Shown: piece after piece, positions 1 to 11,105 of the stretch | Numbering within the stretch: position 1 is the first letter of the stretch | Layout of the letters: each line of letters begins with the position of its first letter | Assembly (NCBI GenBank): GCA_025526995.1 | Contig: JAHLKG010000001.1 | Coordinates: 620,001-684,000, forward strand | Source: Powellomyces hirtus | Taxonomy: Eukaryota; Chytridiomycota; Chytridiomycetes; Spizellomycetales; Powellomycetaceae | Length of the DNA stretch: 64,000 nt | Direction: 5' to 3' | The notes under the pieces: generated by a model | The model's database searches: none | What the model saw: the letters and a program-made list of their open reading frames with translations, nothing else | Told to the model about the DNA's origin: nothing | Translations under genes and position numbers: made by a program

Positions 1-395
1 GTACGGGTCTGTCGTTAAACCTTCCATTCTTGATGTGTGACAATGAATTTGACAAACGAGTCCCGACTGAAGAATCGAGCCTACCAGGAAACTGTTGCAA
101 AACGCGGTACCGGGAAATCGGTTTTCAGACTTGAATAGGATCCCCATCTTCGCGCCTTTGCGCATATCTTAGTGCATTGTCACCAAATATCACTCACAAG
201 ATATATAAGAAAGTGGAAGAATGAAGGTCAACTTGTAAACAACTTTTATTGTGGTTTCATCTTCGCAGATTTTGATCAACAAAATCAATCGGTCCGGCAC
301 GCTACAAACAACATCATCTTTATAGTCCAGGGTTTCTGTTCTACATATATATTCTTGATATGAGGAGCAAACGGAAGTGTTTCTGCAGAACTCTT
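1..395. other. intergenic, 3' side of the lipase gene
   Basis: I see no gene in this stretch. It follows the lipase stop codon and is AT-rich around 170-370, which fits a 3' untranslated region and terminator. Short open frames here have no recognisable family features. Confidence 0.4.
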
Positions 396-1881
396 CTAGC
401 ACCAGGGTCTGAAAGTAGCCCACGGTAAGTCTCCACTCACAAATTGAAAAACACACAAAATCGAAAAGACGTACCCAAATGGAACAGCGAAGTATCCGGT
501 CAAATGATCAATGATTGAAAGTGCCACAACGCTGTTGGCGCAGTTCCTCGCCTCGCCCTTGTCGTCGTCACAAGAAAGGAGGGTTCCCTTGCTGTTTATC
601 CAAATCTCGTCTTGGTGGTGCCTGAAGCTGAGCAAAGTAGGTGGGAGGTGGGGCACGATGTCCTTGTCGTGAGTGACCCTGTATATGTCCTTGGCGAAAG
701 GCAGCGTCTCGACCCAATCAGCCCAAATCTGGTTACCGACACGGGGTTGTCTATAGCGCAAGGTTTGCGAGATTTGCGTCAGAAAGTGATTGCGTCGGAG
801 TGAAGCAGGTGTCTTTTACATACCCATATGTGAAGACCTTAATTCTCTTGGCAAAGGCCTCGCCGAGCCAGTCGTAAAGCTCGATGGACGACAAAATGCC
901 AATGGCCCCCCCTACAAAGATGAATGGATTTGTGAACGATCAGCACATTTCCAAACCACGGGCTGTGCGCGCTTTGATGCTTACCAAGACTGTGACCAAC
1001 GACACTAATGGTGAAATCTCTGCCGAACTGCTTGAAAACTTGCTCAATGGCCTCATGGACGCCTTTGGAAGTGACAGTGGTGGCAACGAGGAATCCGGAG
1101 TGGACCTTGGCGTTCTTCGGAGTGGGAATGCGCTCGAGCCCGTAATCGGCATCAGCCTTGTAAAGCTGAAGGTCGGTGACGAATGATCGAATGCTGGCGG
1201 TTCCGCGGTAGGAGACAATGATCTCTTTGTTCTCCAGGTTGTATGCAACGTAACAGACACTGTTTGTCACAATGTCATCGAACGCTTTGACGAGCTTGAT
1301 GCCTTTCGGGCATCGTTCCCGGCAGGTCCAGTCGTCGAGACCGTTCAGACAGTCTGGAACAACGTGATTTTAGCCCAAAGATAATGAACGTGGCGAAACA
1401 TCAGCGTTCCACTTACAAGCAGCGGCGGCATAAAGCTGCTTCGATTTCACCAAGTTCAAGACAGCCCCAGTGATCACTTCACCACTGGCGGCATTGATCA
1501 GGGAAGGCGCAGGCTTGTCCATGTCTTCCAATTCTTTGACGGCGATCTCCTCAGGCGAGTTGTTGGCCTTTCGGGCCGGAGAAGCCTTGGTCTTGATGAC
1601 GTTCGTGATAGGACCTGCATTGAGGTCGGCAATCATATCGGGAGTAGCTTGATAGCCAATGGCCTGTTGGCGAAAAAGATGCTAAGGATAAAAGGGGCTA
1701 CGATGTGGTAGCGGCTTGCAACATCACTTACGTCTGACATAAAGTCCAAGCGAATTTGTTGGGCATTGCGAGCCTTGACTTGGGGACTCGCCCAAGGCTG
1801 CAGATTCTGGATGGCTGGAGATGCTTGCACCCCAAGGGCGGCGATTGCGAACACTACGGCAATTGGGCGGAAGTGAACCAT
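396..1881 (-). CDS. secreted class-3 (Rhizomucor-type) triacylglycerol lipase
   Basis: Secreted alpha/beta-hydrolase expected to cleave triacylglycerols or other acyl esters outside the cell. The start at 1881 gives a hydrophobic signal peptide beginning MVHFRPIAVVFAIAALG and ending near QASPA. A propeptide-like segment follows, then the exon at about 1270-950 with VSYRGT and the nucleophile elbow GHSLG (catalytic Ser). The exon at about 761-480 carries RVTHDKDIVPHLPP (region of the catalytic Asp) and IDHLTGYF (catalytic His), as in class-3 lipases. I read roughly six exons. The last intron (GTACGT...TTTCAG, about 480-424) is a multiple of three, so the protein ends FGPWC with a terminal Cys, like fungal lipases that close with a disulfide. 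Exact middle exon borders are uncertain. Feruloyl esterases share this fold, so the substrate is an inference from the family. Confidence 0.85.
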
Positions 1882-3042
1882 TCTGGGTAGGAGACTGAGT
1901 AATGAGGTGTTGAAGACCGGCTTCAAAAAAATAAGGAGTTGCTTGGCTTCTGAACAATATGTGGAAGGGTTTGAGGAACTTGGGCTTGATATTCAATAAG
2001 GAGGGCCATCCAGCCCTCTTCTTTTATACAGTCCTGGCCTCTCATCGGGCAACATGCAAATTGCAAGCGCCTTGTCAAGCGGGAATTTCGTTGCAGTTTT
2101 CTCCGACAGTTGTGTTTGGGATGTGTCTTGTTGGATCAATGTACGCATATCCCGCACTCTCGGAAGCCTGATTGGACTATAGGGGTTTCTAAGCAGAAAC
2201 ATTATCGCACATGCTTTTCCCGACATGCTATTGATGTGTGCATCGTACAATCCGAGCGTGGCGCACGGTTGCTCCTCCTATTCACAAACGATAGACACCT
2301 GTAGAGTGCAGATGCTGCAAGCAGAGGAACGGTGAGGTGGAACAAGGGGTCGGGACAGCATCTCTTGCACCTTCTTGTGCGGTGACCAATGCACAGCGCT
2401 TGCCAATGGCCATGAGAATGCGGTCTGCCGGCGAGTTACCGACAGAAAATTCCGCACAGGGGCTATCTTTCACACCAATGATGTGCGATACCCTCGCTGG
2501 GGAGTTTATGCGCAGGGACTGAGCTAACAGAAAACGGAACTTGAGACTTATTTTCAGGGACATGGAATGCAAGCGCGCTTTCTTAGGAACAACACTTCAC
2601 ACACGCGAGATGTTCCATTAAGTCGTCACTTTGGGTTTCCATGTGGATGCACTGCCCAAGCACAAGCACAAGCTCAGACGAGCTCACGAGGGGTGAGGTC
2701 TAGCAACCCCTGGATGTGCATTTGTGTAATTCTGGATGGCGGCGTCGAGACTCGGAGTCGTGGCCGCATGGGGACACCGTCGCGTACCCCTTGCAAACGA
2801 CAGGACGAGAAGCTGGCTCACAACTATCGATAGTACAAGTATCCCTCGGCACAACCACGGACGAAATCGTGATTTCCCACACTTTTGTCGCAGAATAAAC
2901 GAGCAGCAAATTGCTGGGAATCCCACCTGTTCACAAATAAGATGTCGACGCTACGACCACAGTAACTTGCACAGCCACCCGCCGCGTCAGCCGCTGTATC
3001 CGACTTCGCGCGACTCCCCACTTCGGGCTGCAGACAAACGAC
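1882..3042. other. intergenic between lipase and RMC1
   Basis: About 1.16 kb between two divergently transcribed genes, holding both promoters. There is a short direct repeat of CAAGCA units near 2655-2675. Open frames on both strands are short, mostly overlap each other and show no family motif. I see no RNA gene or mobile element. Confidence 0.4.
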
Positions 3043-5787
3043 ATGAGCGTCAACATCTCTTCCGAGTTGGGATCAGATAACACTCATGTACAACAGGACT
3101 CGGACATAGTGCATGGCACTGAGTCCTTGGTAGCGGTTAATGTCGTCGGGGAACCCTCAGTGCATTTTACTCCAGTCGTTGAATTTACATCTTTGGCAAC
3201 GGACGCAAGCTCTGTTTTCTTCGACGCTTCCCGTCAGACTGTGTTGCTTGTGCTGGGAGATTCAGAAATTGAGGTCAAATCAGGACCGGATTGTGACGGG
3301 CGGCGTATACATGTCGGGCACACGGGTTCTATCCGTGATGCCAAGCTTGCTCCTGGAGGTGCCTTCTTGGGTGTATTGCGCTCCGCCAAAATGCTGGTAT
3401 GCAAAGCGCTGCGCTTCCAGTCAACGAGAATAAGAAAATTGTCTCTGACCTGGCCGACGCGTGTAGGAAATAATGGAAGTCACCAGTTCCGAGCGGGCGG
3501 AGAGTGTTCAGGAGATTATAAGAGATAGTCATTCCTCTGATGCGATATTGGGATTTGAGTGGATATATCCCGGAGAACTGATGGTCGTCAATGGATCAGG
3601 CTTTGACTTGTACCAGGTGTGTGCTCCTTGGATGCACTCACCTCAGCGGCACTCTGACTGTTCCCGGCGATATGTCACATCAAGTATAGTGAGAATGCGA
3701 AAAGATTCGTACAAAAAAAGAGCAGGGAACATCGAATCAATTGGTACAGCTACTGGGTACGCAAGCGGAAAAGGAATGTGTTGCCAACGCTTGCGGTCTC
3801 CTCTTACTTTCTTCTCATGTAGCCGGAAAGTCAGGTTCTGGTGACATCTGTCAAGCCCCTCACGCTCCGCCTCTTTCACCTCAGACCAGATGTCAGCATA
3901 GAGCAGCTCATGGTCTTGGACCTTAAACCGGCAGGAAAACGAAACACCTTGCAGGCACAGGCGACAAGGAGGCAGATTGTCGTGCTTCAGGTGTAAGCAT
4001 AGCTTGAGTGCTTATCCCGTCGACATCTCAGTAAATAAAAGATCTCTAGTTATGGCCGACTTTTCTTGGGCTTCTTTGATCTCACTCCGGATCCTCCGAC
4101 GCTGATTCTGTATCGCATCTCGAGAACTGCTCCATTTCACCCCAGAACGTATCCGTTAGATGGACGAGGTACTTTTGTCGCCAATGTGGTGGATAACCTC
4201 ATAATCGTGTTCAACCTCGTGACAAAGGTAAGAGCTATGTCAAGCTGAAGAACGTCAGGTTGCTAGTTTTTGACGCTAATCTACGACCGCTCTCAGCTTT
4301 CTTTACTATTTGACTTGAAGTACGAATCCGCTGAATCGGTGATACCCGCGAAGCGCATTCCATTCGATTGTGAGGATGACCTTGATAGTACGTGAAGGAA
4401 CTTTGCGCATAGAGTTCGCCCAACGTGTTGATTTGATATCTTTATAGTGGTTATCGAGTGGCAGCCAGGATTCCCGGACTTCATCTTGGTGGCTGCCGGC
4501 GGTATCCTGTATCGCCTTCGACTTCACTTGCAGTCGATTGCAGAGGATATGCGCACAAGGAGTACCGGCTTCGATGTCATCGCATTCCTAGTTCGCAGGG
4601 ATATCAGTGACCCATCCTTGATATTGCAAATTGTGTCGAAAATGATGGAGGAGGGGACCGATCCTGCGGTGATGAGGAAAGTCTTCGACATGCTAAAAAC
4701 TGGCGGGGAGTCAGGTCGAGGGTAAGTCCCAATCCGACAGCCGCGGTGTGGAGAGATGTTGTTCTTACGATATCTGTAGCGATCCGTCACTTGGCATGAT
4801 ACGGGACACATCCAACGAATCAGTGAATTCGCTAGCCAGTTTCGGAACGGCCGATGGGATTCTTCAACATTCTGCACAGAATTCGCCGGCGCTGCCACGC
4901 ATCCCAAATACGGCTGGTAAACGCGTGCAATATCCTCATCACAGAGTTGTTCTGAGACCTGTTCAATAGGCCCCACTGCGGCACTGCGACGAGTGTCCTC
5001 CCGGCGTAAAGATGCATCTAGTGCGGCAACCACGCAGCTGTGCAGCCAAGAGCTTTTTTTCTTACATGTTTTCAACCCGTTTGCGAGCAACACGGTATGG
5101 ACCTGTCCAAGCTGCGCTCGTAGATGCAACGCTAACCAAATCGCTTAGATCATTTCCTTAACATACCTTACGACGTGTCTCCTCGAGTACATTGCATCTG
5201 TGTCGCTCGTTCAGAGAGTGCAGCCATATTTCCACGAACTGTTAGCTGATCTGCTTGTGCGTAGCGAACGATATGCGGAGCTTCATCAGTACGTCCAGTA
5301 CAATGTTGTGGAAGACTCCATGGCGGTTGCGCAGCTCCTGTTATCTCGTGGACAGTCATATAAACCATTTGAGCAACTTGGAGTGGATATGCTGAAACGG
5401 CTCGATGCGAATACGGAAGTTGGGGATATCCTGTTGAGCTGCGGAGAGGTCTGTACATCTATCGCTTGCTCCGCGCATATTGCCTGCAAATTTTGCGGCG
5501 TGCTTAATTGCAACACATTACAGGTCTTGGATGCTTTGCGATACACAATGAGCCGCGGTGTCACCAATATCCCGGCTACACATTTCTTGGAAGCTGCCCT
5601 TGTGTCGGGGGATAAGACACTGTACCTCAATACGTACAAATGCCTGGAAGATCGAGGCTTGATATCCTCCAACATGGATCAAACATCGACCGGATTTCCA
5701 CCAGGCGCCGCTACAAACCGATACATCTCCGTGTTCAGAGAGATGTGGGGAGAGGTGGTAGAGATGGATAGCATGATGGATATGTAG
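3043..5787 (+). CDS. RMC1: RMC1/Mic1 homologue, subunit of the Mon1-Ccz1 Rab7 GEF
   Basis: Regulator of Mon1-Ccz1, which helps load Rab7 on late endosomes and autophagosomes. The N-terminal half (3043-4725) has the beta-propeller start of the family: SSVFFDASRQTVLLVLG, then a second exon with ILGFEWIYPGELMVV after an intron at about 3393-3468 that restores frame. The C-terminal Mic1 domain is clear: AFLVRR near 4585, QPYFHELLADLL near 5220, LHQYVQYNVVEDSMAVAQLL, and LGVDMLKRL, followed by VLDALRYTM after an intron near 5450-5523. The end ISVFREMWGEV...MDSMMDM is in frame to the stop at 5787. About ten exons are implied; several middle junctions (3630-4060, 4725-5200) were not resolved. The assignment rests on the ordered Mic1 motifs. 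Budding yeast lacks this subunit, which makes its presence informative. Confidence 0.82.
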
Positions 5788-6356
5788 TGCTTAGAGTTTA
5801 GGTAGACCTTGGGACATGTCGGAATTCCTAACACATGCTGGCATGCACACGAAAATGGCGAGGGCTGCCATATGCCAGCCGAGCTAGTTCGTCTCTGCCT
5901 GTCTGTCAAGGGCGCCCATAGAAATCACGCATATTGTTCCCACTATCTTCCAAAAAAGAATATCTTCGAACTTCGTTCCTGTTCAAGTTCCCACCGGCAG
6001 AATTGACGGCGAAGCCAGAACCAACAGGTTCCTCTGGTCTTGTTCAGAATAACCACTGACGAGGTCGAAGCCTGAAGGGCTTTTAGCTCACGCAACTGTC
6101 CCACGCAACCGAGGTATGATTACTGCAAACACTGCAAAGATGTCATTGGGGGGAACGGTATGGTCGTAATTTCGTCACACGTCACAGTTTCACAGCCACC
6201 GCGTTTGAAAGCGACCTCTACTTCTCCCAGAATTCTTCTCCCACTTCTCCTCTACAACTGAGGAAATTGTCCACAAAGCTCCCTGCCGTGTTACAGGATT
6301 GTCGATTCAGTAAATTGACTGGAGCAAGGCTTCCTCTCGCAGTCTTTGTATTGTCC
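5788..6356. other. intergenic between RMC1 and the Mim1-like gene
   Basis: About 570 bp. It holds the RMC1 3' end and the promoter/5' leader of the next gene. The frame open from about 6267 has no motif before the ATG at 6357. Nothing else supported. Confidence 0.35.
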
Positions 6357-6770
6357 ATGGAGCCGAAAGCACCAACGGTGCAGCCGCGGCAGACTCTCCC
6401 GCGTCGACCTTCCAATACAACGAAGATCCTCGCCAAACCTCAAAATCATGCATCGGCCCTGTTAAAAGTGCTGGGTGAACTGGTACGCATCGATAGGCAG
6501 CATTTTGTTATGGAGTTGTCCAAGCGACGGAGAATACAGTGCGAGATCTCCACGGGGACTTCGATTTCTAACGAAGTACCTTGCGCCGTGAATTTTGTTC
6601 AGATGCTGGATTGGGCGATCGTTCCGTTTCTCAACGGATTCCTGTTTGGGGCACTCAATACCGTCGCACGTCGCATGTGGGACGCACGGAGGTTCAACTC
6701 CGGTCAAGAGTCCCAAAGGCACGTTTCCAAGGCTGGCGTGGTCGCCGAGATGGGCCGTCAGGTCCTCTAG
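6357..6770 (+). CDS. MIM1: Mim1-like mitochondrial outer-membrane insertase subunit (TOM13)
   Basis: Small single-exon protein of 137 residues. Near residue 84 a hydrophobic segment reads WAIVPFLNGFLFGALNTVAR. It resembles the one transmembrane helix of fungal Mim1, whose core is PFLNG followed by a GxxxG-type pattern; here G-F-L-F-G supplies the GxxxG. A basic stretch (RRMWDARR) follows, as expected on the side facing the intermembrane space or cytosol. The N-terminal half is polar, with PRQ and PSN stretches and no signal peptide. Mim1 with Mim2 forms the MIM complex that inserts alpha-helical proteins in the mitochondrial outer membrane and aids TOM biogenesis. The call rests on one short motif plus length and topology, so an unrelated tail-anchored protein remains possible. 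The start at 6357 is chosen because residues upstream look like leader sequence. Confidence 0.6.
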   Translation: MEPKAPTVQPRQTLPRRPSNTTKILAKPQNHASALLKVLGELVRIDRQHFVMELSKRRRIQCEISTGTSISNEVPCAVNFVQMLDWAIVPFLNGFLFGALNTVARRMWDARRFNSGQESQRHVSKAGVVAEMGRQVL

Positions 6771-7253
6771 ATGGAGTGCTACCCTCGGAAGCAGAGTGCT
6801 TCCCCATCTTGATCATTGACCTCACCATCAGGCGCCAAGTACATACAGACCATGATAACCGTGATTCCGGCCAACTACCTGTCGATAGTTTCCAAACTCA
6901 GACCCCACGGCGTCTGATCTTGAGCAAGTCTTGGCAAACCTTGGCACCCCGAAGGCACGTCGTCGTATTAAGCACGCACATAGAGAACCAGGTGTGCCGA
7001 TACCCTGCTGAAGTAGATATAGACCCACTCATTTTTCTAAATGAAAACTACTGTAATTCATTGAATCGTCGATTGTAACTTTGCCAAACGTTGCATGCAA
7101 AATTGCTTGTTTTTGGTCGCGCATGAAACACAAACTCGACCGTTCGGCTCCGTGAGATTTGAACTTTGGAACAACGACGACAAGCCATTCTTCTCATTGC
7201 ACTTAGACGGTTCATGTAACCCTATTGCTTTCTATTAAGCACTCCTCGTTATC
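6771..7253. other. intergenic between the Mim1-like and ethanolamine kinase genes
   Basis: About 480 bp with no convincing gene. Open frames crossing 6581-7078 overlap the end of the Mim1-like gene in other frames. The stretch presumably holds a terminator and the next promoter. Confidence 0.35.
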
Positions 7254-9122
7254 ATGCTCACTCAAAGTCCCCCTACGCCGTCAAGTCATCACGGTCACGT
7301 TGGGAAGACTTTCCATTCGTCCTGCTCTTCCCGTGATCTTCCACGAGACCACCACCAGGGGTGCAGGAAATGTCATGTTGCGCCTGCAGCTGAAACTGCG
7401 AGCGGACTATCAATTGAAAGAGTTCCGGCTTTTTCATACACGGTGAACCACGAAGATCTCATGGTAAGCAGACTTGTCAAGGAAAAGTGAGTGGACATTT
7501 TCGCTTCGGGATGGGTAGGGTGGTCCAAGTATATGGAAATGTGCTCCTCACCGCAAAGAATATGACGAGCGAACTTGTATCATTCGATGCTGCAGTGGAA
7601 AGGCGTTCGAATGTAGGCTTTCTTGATGCAAAATTGAGGCCCGAACGGCGGGGCAACGCCAGTTGCTACAAGTTGCTGAGGGAATGTCACGAGGGAGCGC
7701 AACTGTGACTGTGATGGCGACACTTGGTTTCAAAAGCTAACAAACGTCGTTCTGTGATATAGACTGGAGTTGAAACGGTGCTGCACCATTTTTTTCCTTC
7801 TTGGAAAGTCGAAACTGACGTGAAATATGTGCAATGCACAGCTGGTATCACCAACAAGTTGGTTCGCTGTATTCACAAGCCTTCGGACACATCCGTCTTG
7901 ATCCGAATCTACGGCAAGGGAACTGATGTTCTCATCGACAGAGAGCAGGAAATGCAGGTGCGTAGTTTTTGCTAACTCTTTGTCGCACACTGCTTTTGCC
8001 CCCCCACAATCTGCCCCTAATCGACATTTGGCAATAGAACCTGCTCACGCTTTCCAACATAGGCCTCAGCCCGCCAATTCATGGAAGGTTCGAGAACGGT
8101 TTAGTATATGGTTTTGTGCCTGGAGCTCAATTTTCTGTGGAAGGTGAGGATCAATCGAGAATTTGTGCGAATGATTACTCGTCCGACAGCTTTCGATTGT
8201 CTTTGGCGTCTGTTCGGTTACCAGAACTCAACAATCATCTGCATATCTAGACATGAGGGATCCCCACAAGTCTTCCCTAGTGGCTGCACAGCTGGCTCGG
8301 TGGCACAAAGTGGAAATGCCCGGAGTGAAAGCAGCTCCAAAACTGTTCTCTACAATGTGGCAATGGCTGGATGAAGGTCAGGCAAGGCTGCATTGATGCC
8401 AAAGTATCGGCACTGAAACTCAATGTTCCTATATACAGTTCCAGCAACCTACTCCGATCCAGAAAAAGAAGCCAAGTTCACCACATCCCTAAACATGACT
8501 GAGATCAGGAAAGAACTTGCTGAGATGCAGCAGACGTTGGAAGCATTGAACAGTCCGGTGACCTTCTGCCACAACGACCTGTTATCCGGAAACATTGTCT
8601 ATGATGAGAAGACCGACTCGGTTGCGTTCATTGACTATGAGTACGGCAGTCTATCTTATCGAGGATTCGACATTGGGAACCATTTCTGTGAACACGCTGG
8701 TAAGTCACGCATTCTGCTCACGACAGGCAAAGCTCGCTTCCGCTTGCGTCTCTTCTAACGGTGGCGATTTTAGGATTTGATTGCGATTGGAGTCTCTATC
8801 CTTCCAAAGCTTTCCAGATCCCATGGCTCCGCACGTATCTTGAAACCTCGAGCACCGCTCCGGTAGATGACAGCGCTGTCGAAGCCTTGTACCGCGAAGT
8901 GGCTAAGTTTTCTCTCGCTGCACACTTCTATTGGGCCATGTATGTATAGACGATATTGGACAAAAGTCATTTCTCTTTCTGCAAGATTCCTTACGAAGTT
9001 CTCCATTTAGATGGGCTCTTGTGCAAGCCGAAATCAGCGACTTGGATTTTGATTACCTGGATTATGCCCTCACGCGATTGGAGTATATGCGAACAGTCAA
9101 GGAACAGTACCTTGCTTTGTGA
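7254..9122 (+). CDS. EKI1: ethanolamine kinase
   Basis: Phosphorylates ethanolamine with ATP, the first step of the CDP-ethanolamine branch of phosphatidylethanolamine synthesis. Exon 1 ends IERVPAFSYTVNHEDLM. A roughly 310 bp intron (GTAAGC... to TAG at about 7762) joins it in frame to TGVETVLHHFFPSWK. Then come ITNKLVRC and VLIRIYGKGTDVLIDRE, the N-lobe signature. Further exons give NLLTLSNIGLSPPIHG, ARWHKVEMPG, the catalytic Brenner motif HNDLLSGNIVYD and the metal-binding IDYEYGSLSYRGFDIGNHFCE, which is typical of ethanolamine rather than choline kinases. The C-terminal helices FSLAAHFYWAMY and ISDLDFDYLDYALTRLE run to the stop at 9122. About seven exons. The start at 7254 is the only ATG in the frame upstream of conserved sequence. 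Choline kinase activity cannot be excluded. Confidence 0.88.
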
Positions 9123-9478
9123 TCATATCATAGCAATGATGTAGGTCCGCCGCTCGTTACGACATTATTGCCAGACAACGGTGGCCTCTGGTGATGCCAG
9201 ACGAGCGAGCGTTTTTGACTAGATATGCCGCTATCGGACTATCCCCCATTAATCACACACTATTTACATCTATGCATACTGCCTTGAACAATATATCTGC
9301 ATCACAATTATGGCATGTTGTCTATTATCTCATCGGGAGGCTTGAGATTTCTCATATTCGATCCAATTCACATGTACTGTGTTTGAGTTAAAACCCCGGC
9401 GCTGTGTTCCACGCGGTATAGTGATTTATGTAGTCTCTTCACCTCACTCCTTCGCCGTGGCTGGCTTGGAACAGTGCT
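9123..9478. other. intergenic, between convergent genes
   Basis: About 355 bp between the stop codons of the ethanolamine kinase (+) and NIPSNAP (-) genes. It is AT-rich around 9240-9400, consistent with two 3' ends. No gene seen. Confidence 0.35.
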
Positions 9479-10924
9479 TCACTTGAGAGGCGAAAACGGT
9501 AAAGGCTTGAGAATGGTGCTTTTCATGGTTTCGGTCATTTCCACTAAGCGATAATAATGTGTCGGCGTATAGGGACAAAAACTCGGGATCACAAATGACG
9601 ATGTCCTACCTGTCTTGTAAACGGTTTGCGCCCATCCGTCCACTTCCCACGCCTTCTCACGCATCTCTTTACGAACTTGCAGGTCCGGGTATGCCCACAT
9701 GTGGTGAACCTATGACAGAATTGGGGAGATCATCAGATCACCTTCCACAATGCAAATGGCAAACTGCTAGACGTCTACCCAGTGCAGTTCCCCAAGTTCT
9801 GAAAACCAAGCGCCCACGGGTTGCACAAACTGCCGGCGAGCCTCTAGACCACGCCGCCTGCATGCCAAGGTAACAAATGTTTAGAATCCGTAATAGATCA
9901 GACAATAGGGAGAAGTCAAGCAGAAATCATTGCCATCCTTTACCATTCCGTCTCCCATTCGAGTAAGCGACCAGGCTTGAGCATGTATGAACGAAGCTCA
10001 TAGATGCTCTGATCGAGCGGTGGTGGAGATCCTTGGCAGAAAGCAAACTCCAGCAACATTGAATTTTTGCGTGATCGTAGCATCGGCGCCAGCCGCCGCA
10101 GAAACGCTTGATATCTCTATTTTGGTCAACTCGAACGTGAGCGGCAACTCGGTCGCAGGCCTCAAGATTGCTCCTTCTCACCACATCTTTCCGTAACAGC
10201 TCCTGTGACTTGATGTAACTTGGATAATCGTCGTACTCCCACAGATGGACTACAAAGATGACCATCCAGATCAGCCTGAACGACAAAGTCACAGGATGTT
10301 GCAATTTCATAAACAAACGGAGAGGCAGCCGCTAGGACGGGCACCACACATACCCGCCTGATCGAGGTCGCCAAACTCAGTTGTCCAGCTTCCGAAGAGT
10401 CGTACCTTGTTCTCTTCCATTCCAGCTACTCGCGGGTAATTTTCATCGCTACAATGCATGTCCATAAGTCACACATAAGACCTTAGACCTTAGCGCCTAC
10501 TTCTTCATGTCGTCAACTCACAGTAGCTGCTGGTAGTTTTCCATAGCTTCCGGTTTGACGTTGTGAACTGGTCCATGCGCGTCAGCTCTCTGACATGAAT
10601 GCTCACTATCATTGAAAGCCCATAGGACATACTCTGTAACTCATGCACATGTTTTCCCCTCGCCTGGAGCTCCGAATAGGTTTGGTTGTCATCTTCGACT
10701 TCGTGTTGAGATTGTTCGCTACCGTGCAAGAAGGAGCTGACAATGGCCTTGGCTTTGCTGGCTTTGCCTCCTATCCCAGAGCCCGCTTTGGGTGCTTCAG
10801 ACGATGCATTTCCAGTATTCGCGGGTTCGGTGGTTATTGATCGGGCAGGCGTCGGTCTGCAAAAGGCGGTTCTGCACTGTTTGGCTAGAGGAAGACAGGT
10901 TGCACGTTTGAACCGTGCTGCCAT
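9479..10924 (-). CDS. NIPSNAP family mitochondrial protein
   Basis: NIPSNAP proteins are mitochondrial ferredoxin-like-fold proteins linked to mitophagy signalling in animals; their role in fungi is poorly defined. The N-terminus (MAARFKRATCLPLAKQ) is basic and Ser/Thr-rich, a likely mitochondrial presequence. Family blocks appear in order: TYSELQARGKHVHELQ near 10690, VHLWEYDDYPSYIK near 10240, AFLRRLAPMLRSRKN (joined across an intron whose acceptor is near 10130), LLEFAFCQGSPPPLD and IYELRSYMLKPGRLLEWE near 9990. They end with MWAYPDLQVRKEMREKAW and VEMTETMKSTILKPL at the C-terminus. These match the two tandem NIPSNAP repeats. About seven exons. The real ATG at 10924 gives the presequence. 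The 9700-9980 and 10374-10505 junctions were not fully resolved. Confidence 0.85.
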
Positions 10925-11105
10925 CGTGCGACTGAGCCTTTACACTTTGAATGGTATGAGAAGATAAAAATCAACAAACTACGTATAACGAGAAGGCACA
11001 GAGCCTTTTATGCGCAGAAAATATTACGATTGTTAGATATTATACAAAGCCGAACTAGCATTAAATGGAACAACAGGAGGGTAGTCCCATGTTTCGTCAC
11101 GCGTC

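Noticed and set aside
839..1260. Overlapping frames on both strands within the lipase gene
   Set aside because: Shadows of the lipase exon; only the frame with VSYRGT and GHSLG is coding.
6680..6710. T-arm-like hairpin CGGAGGTTCAACTCCG
   Set aside because: The loop is one base short, there is no D-arm or acceptor stem, and it lies inside the Mim1-like coding region.
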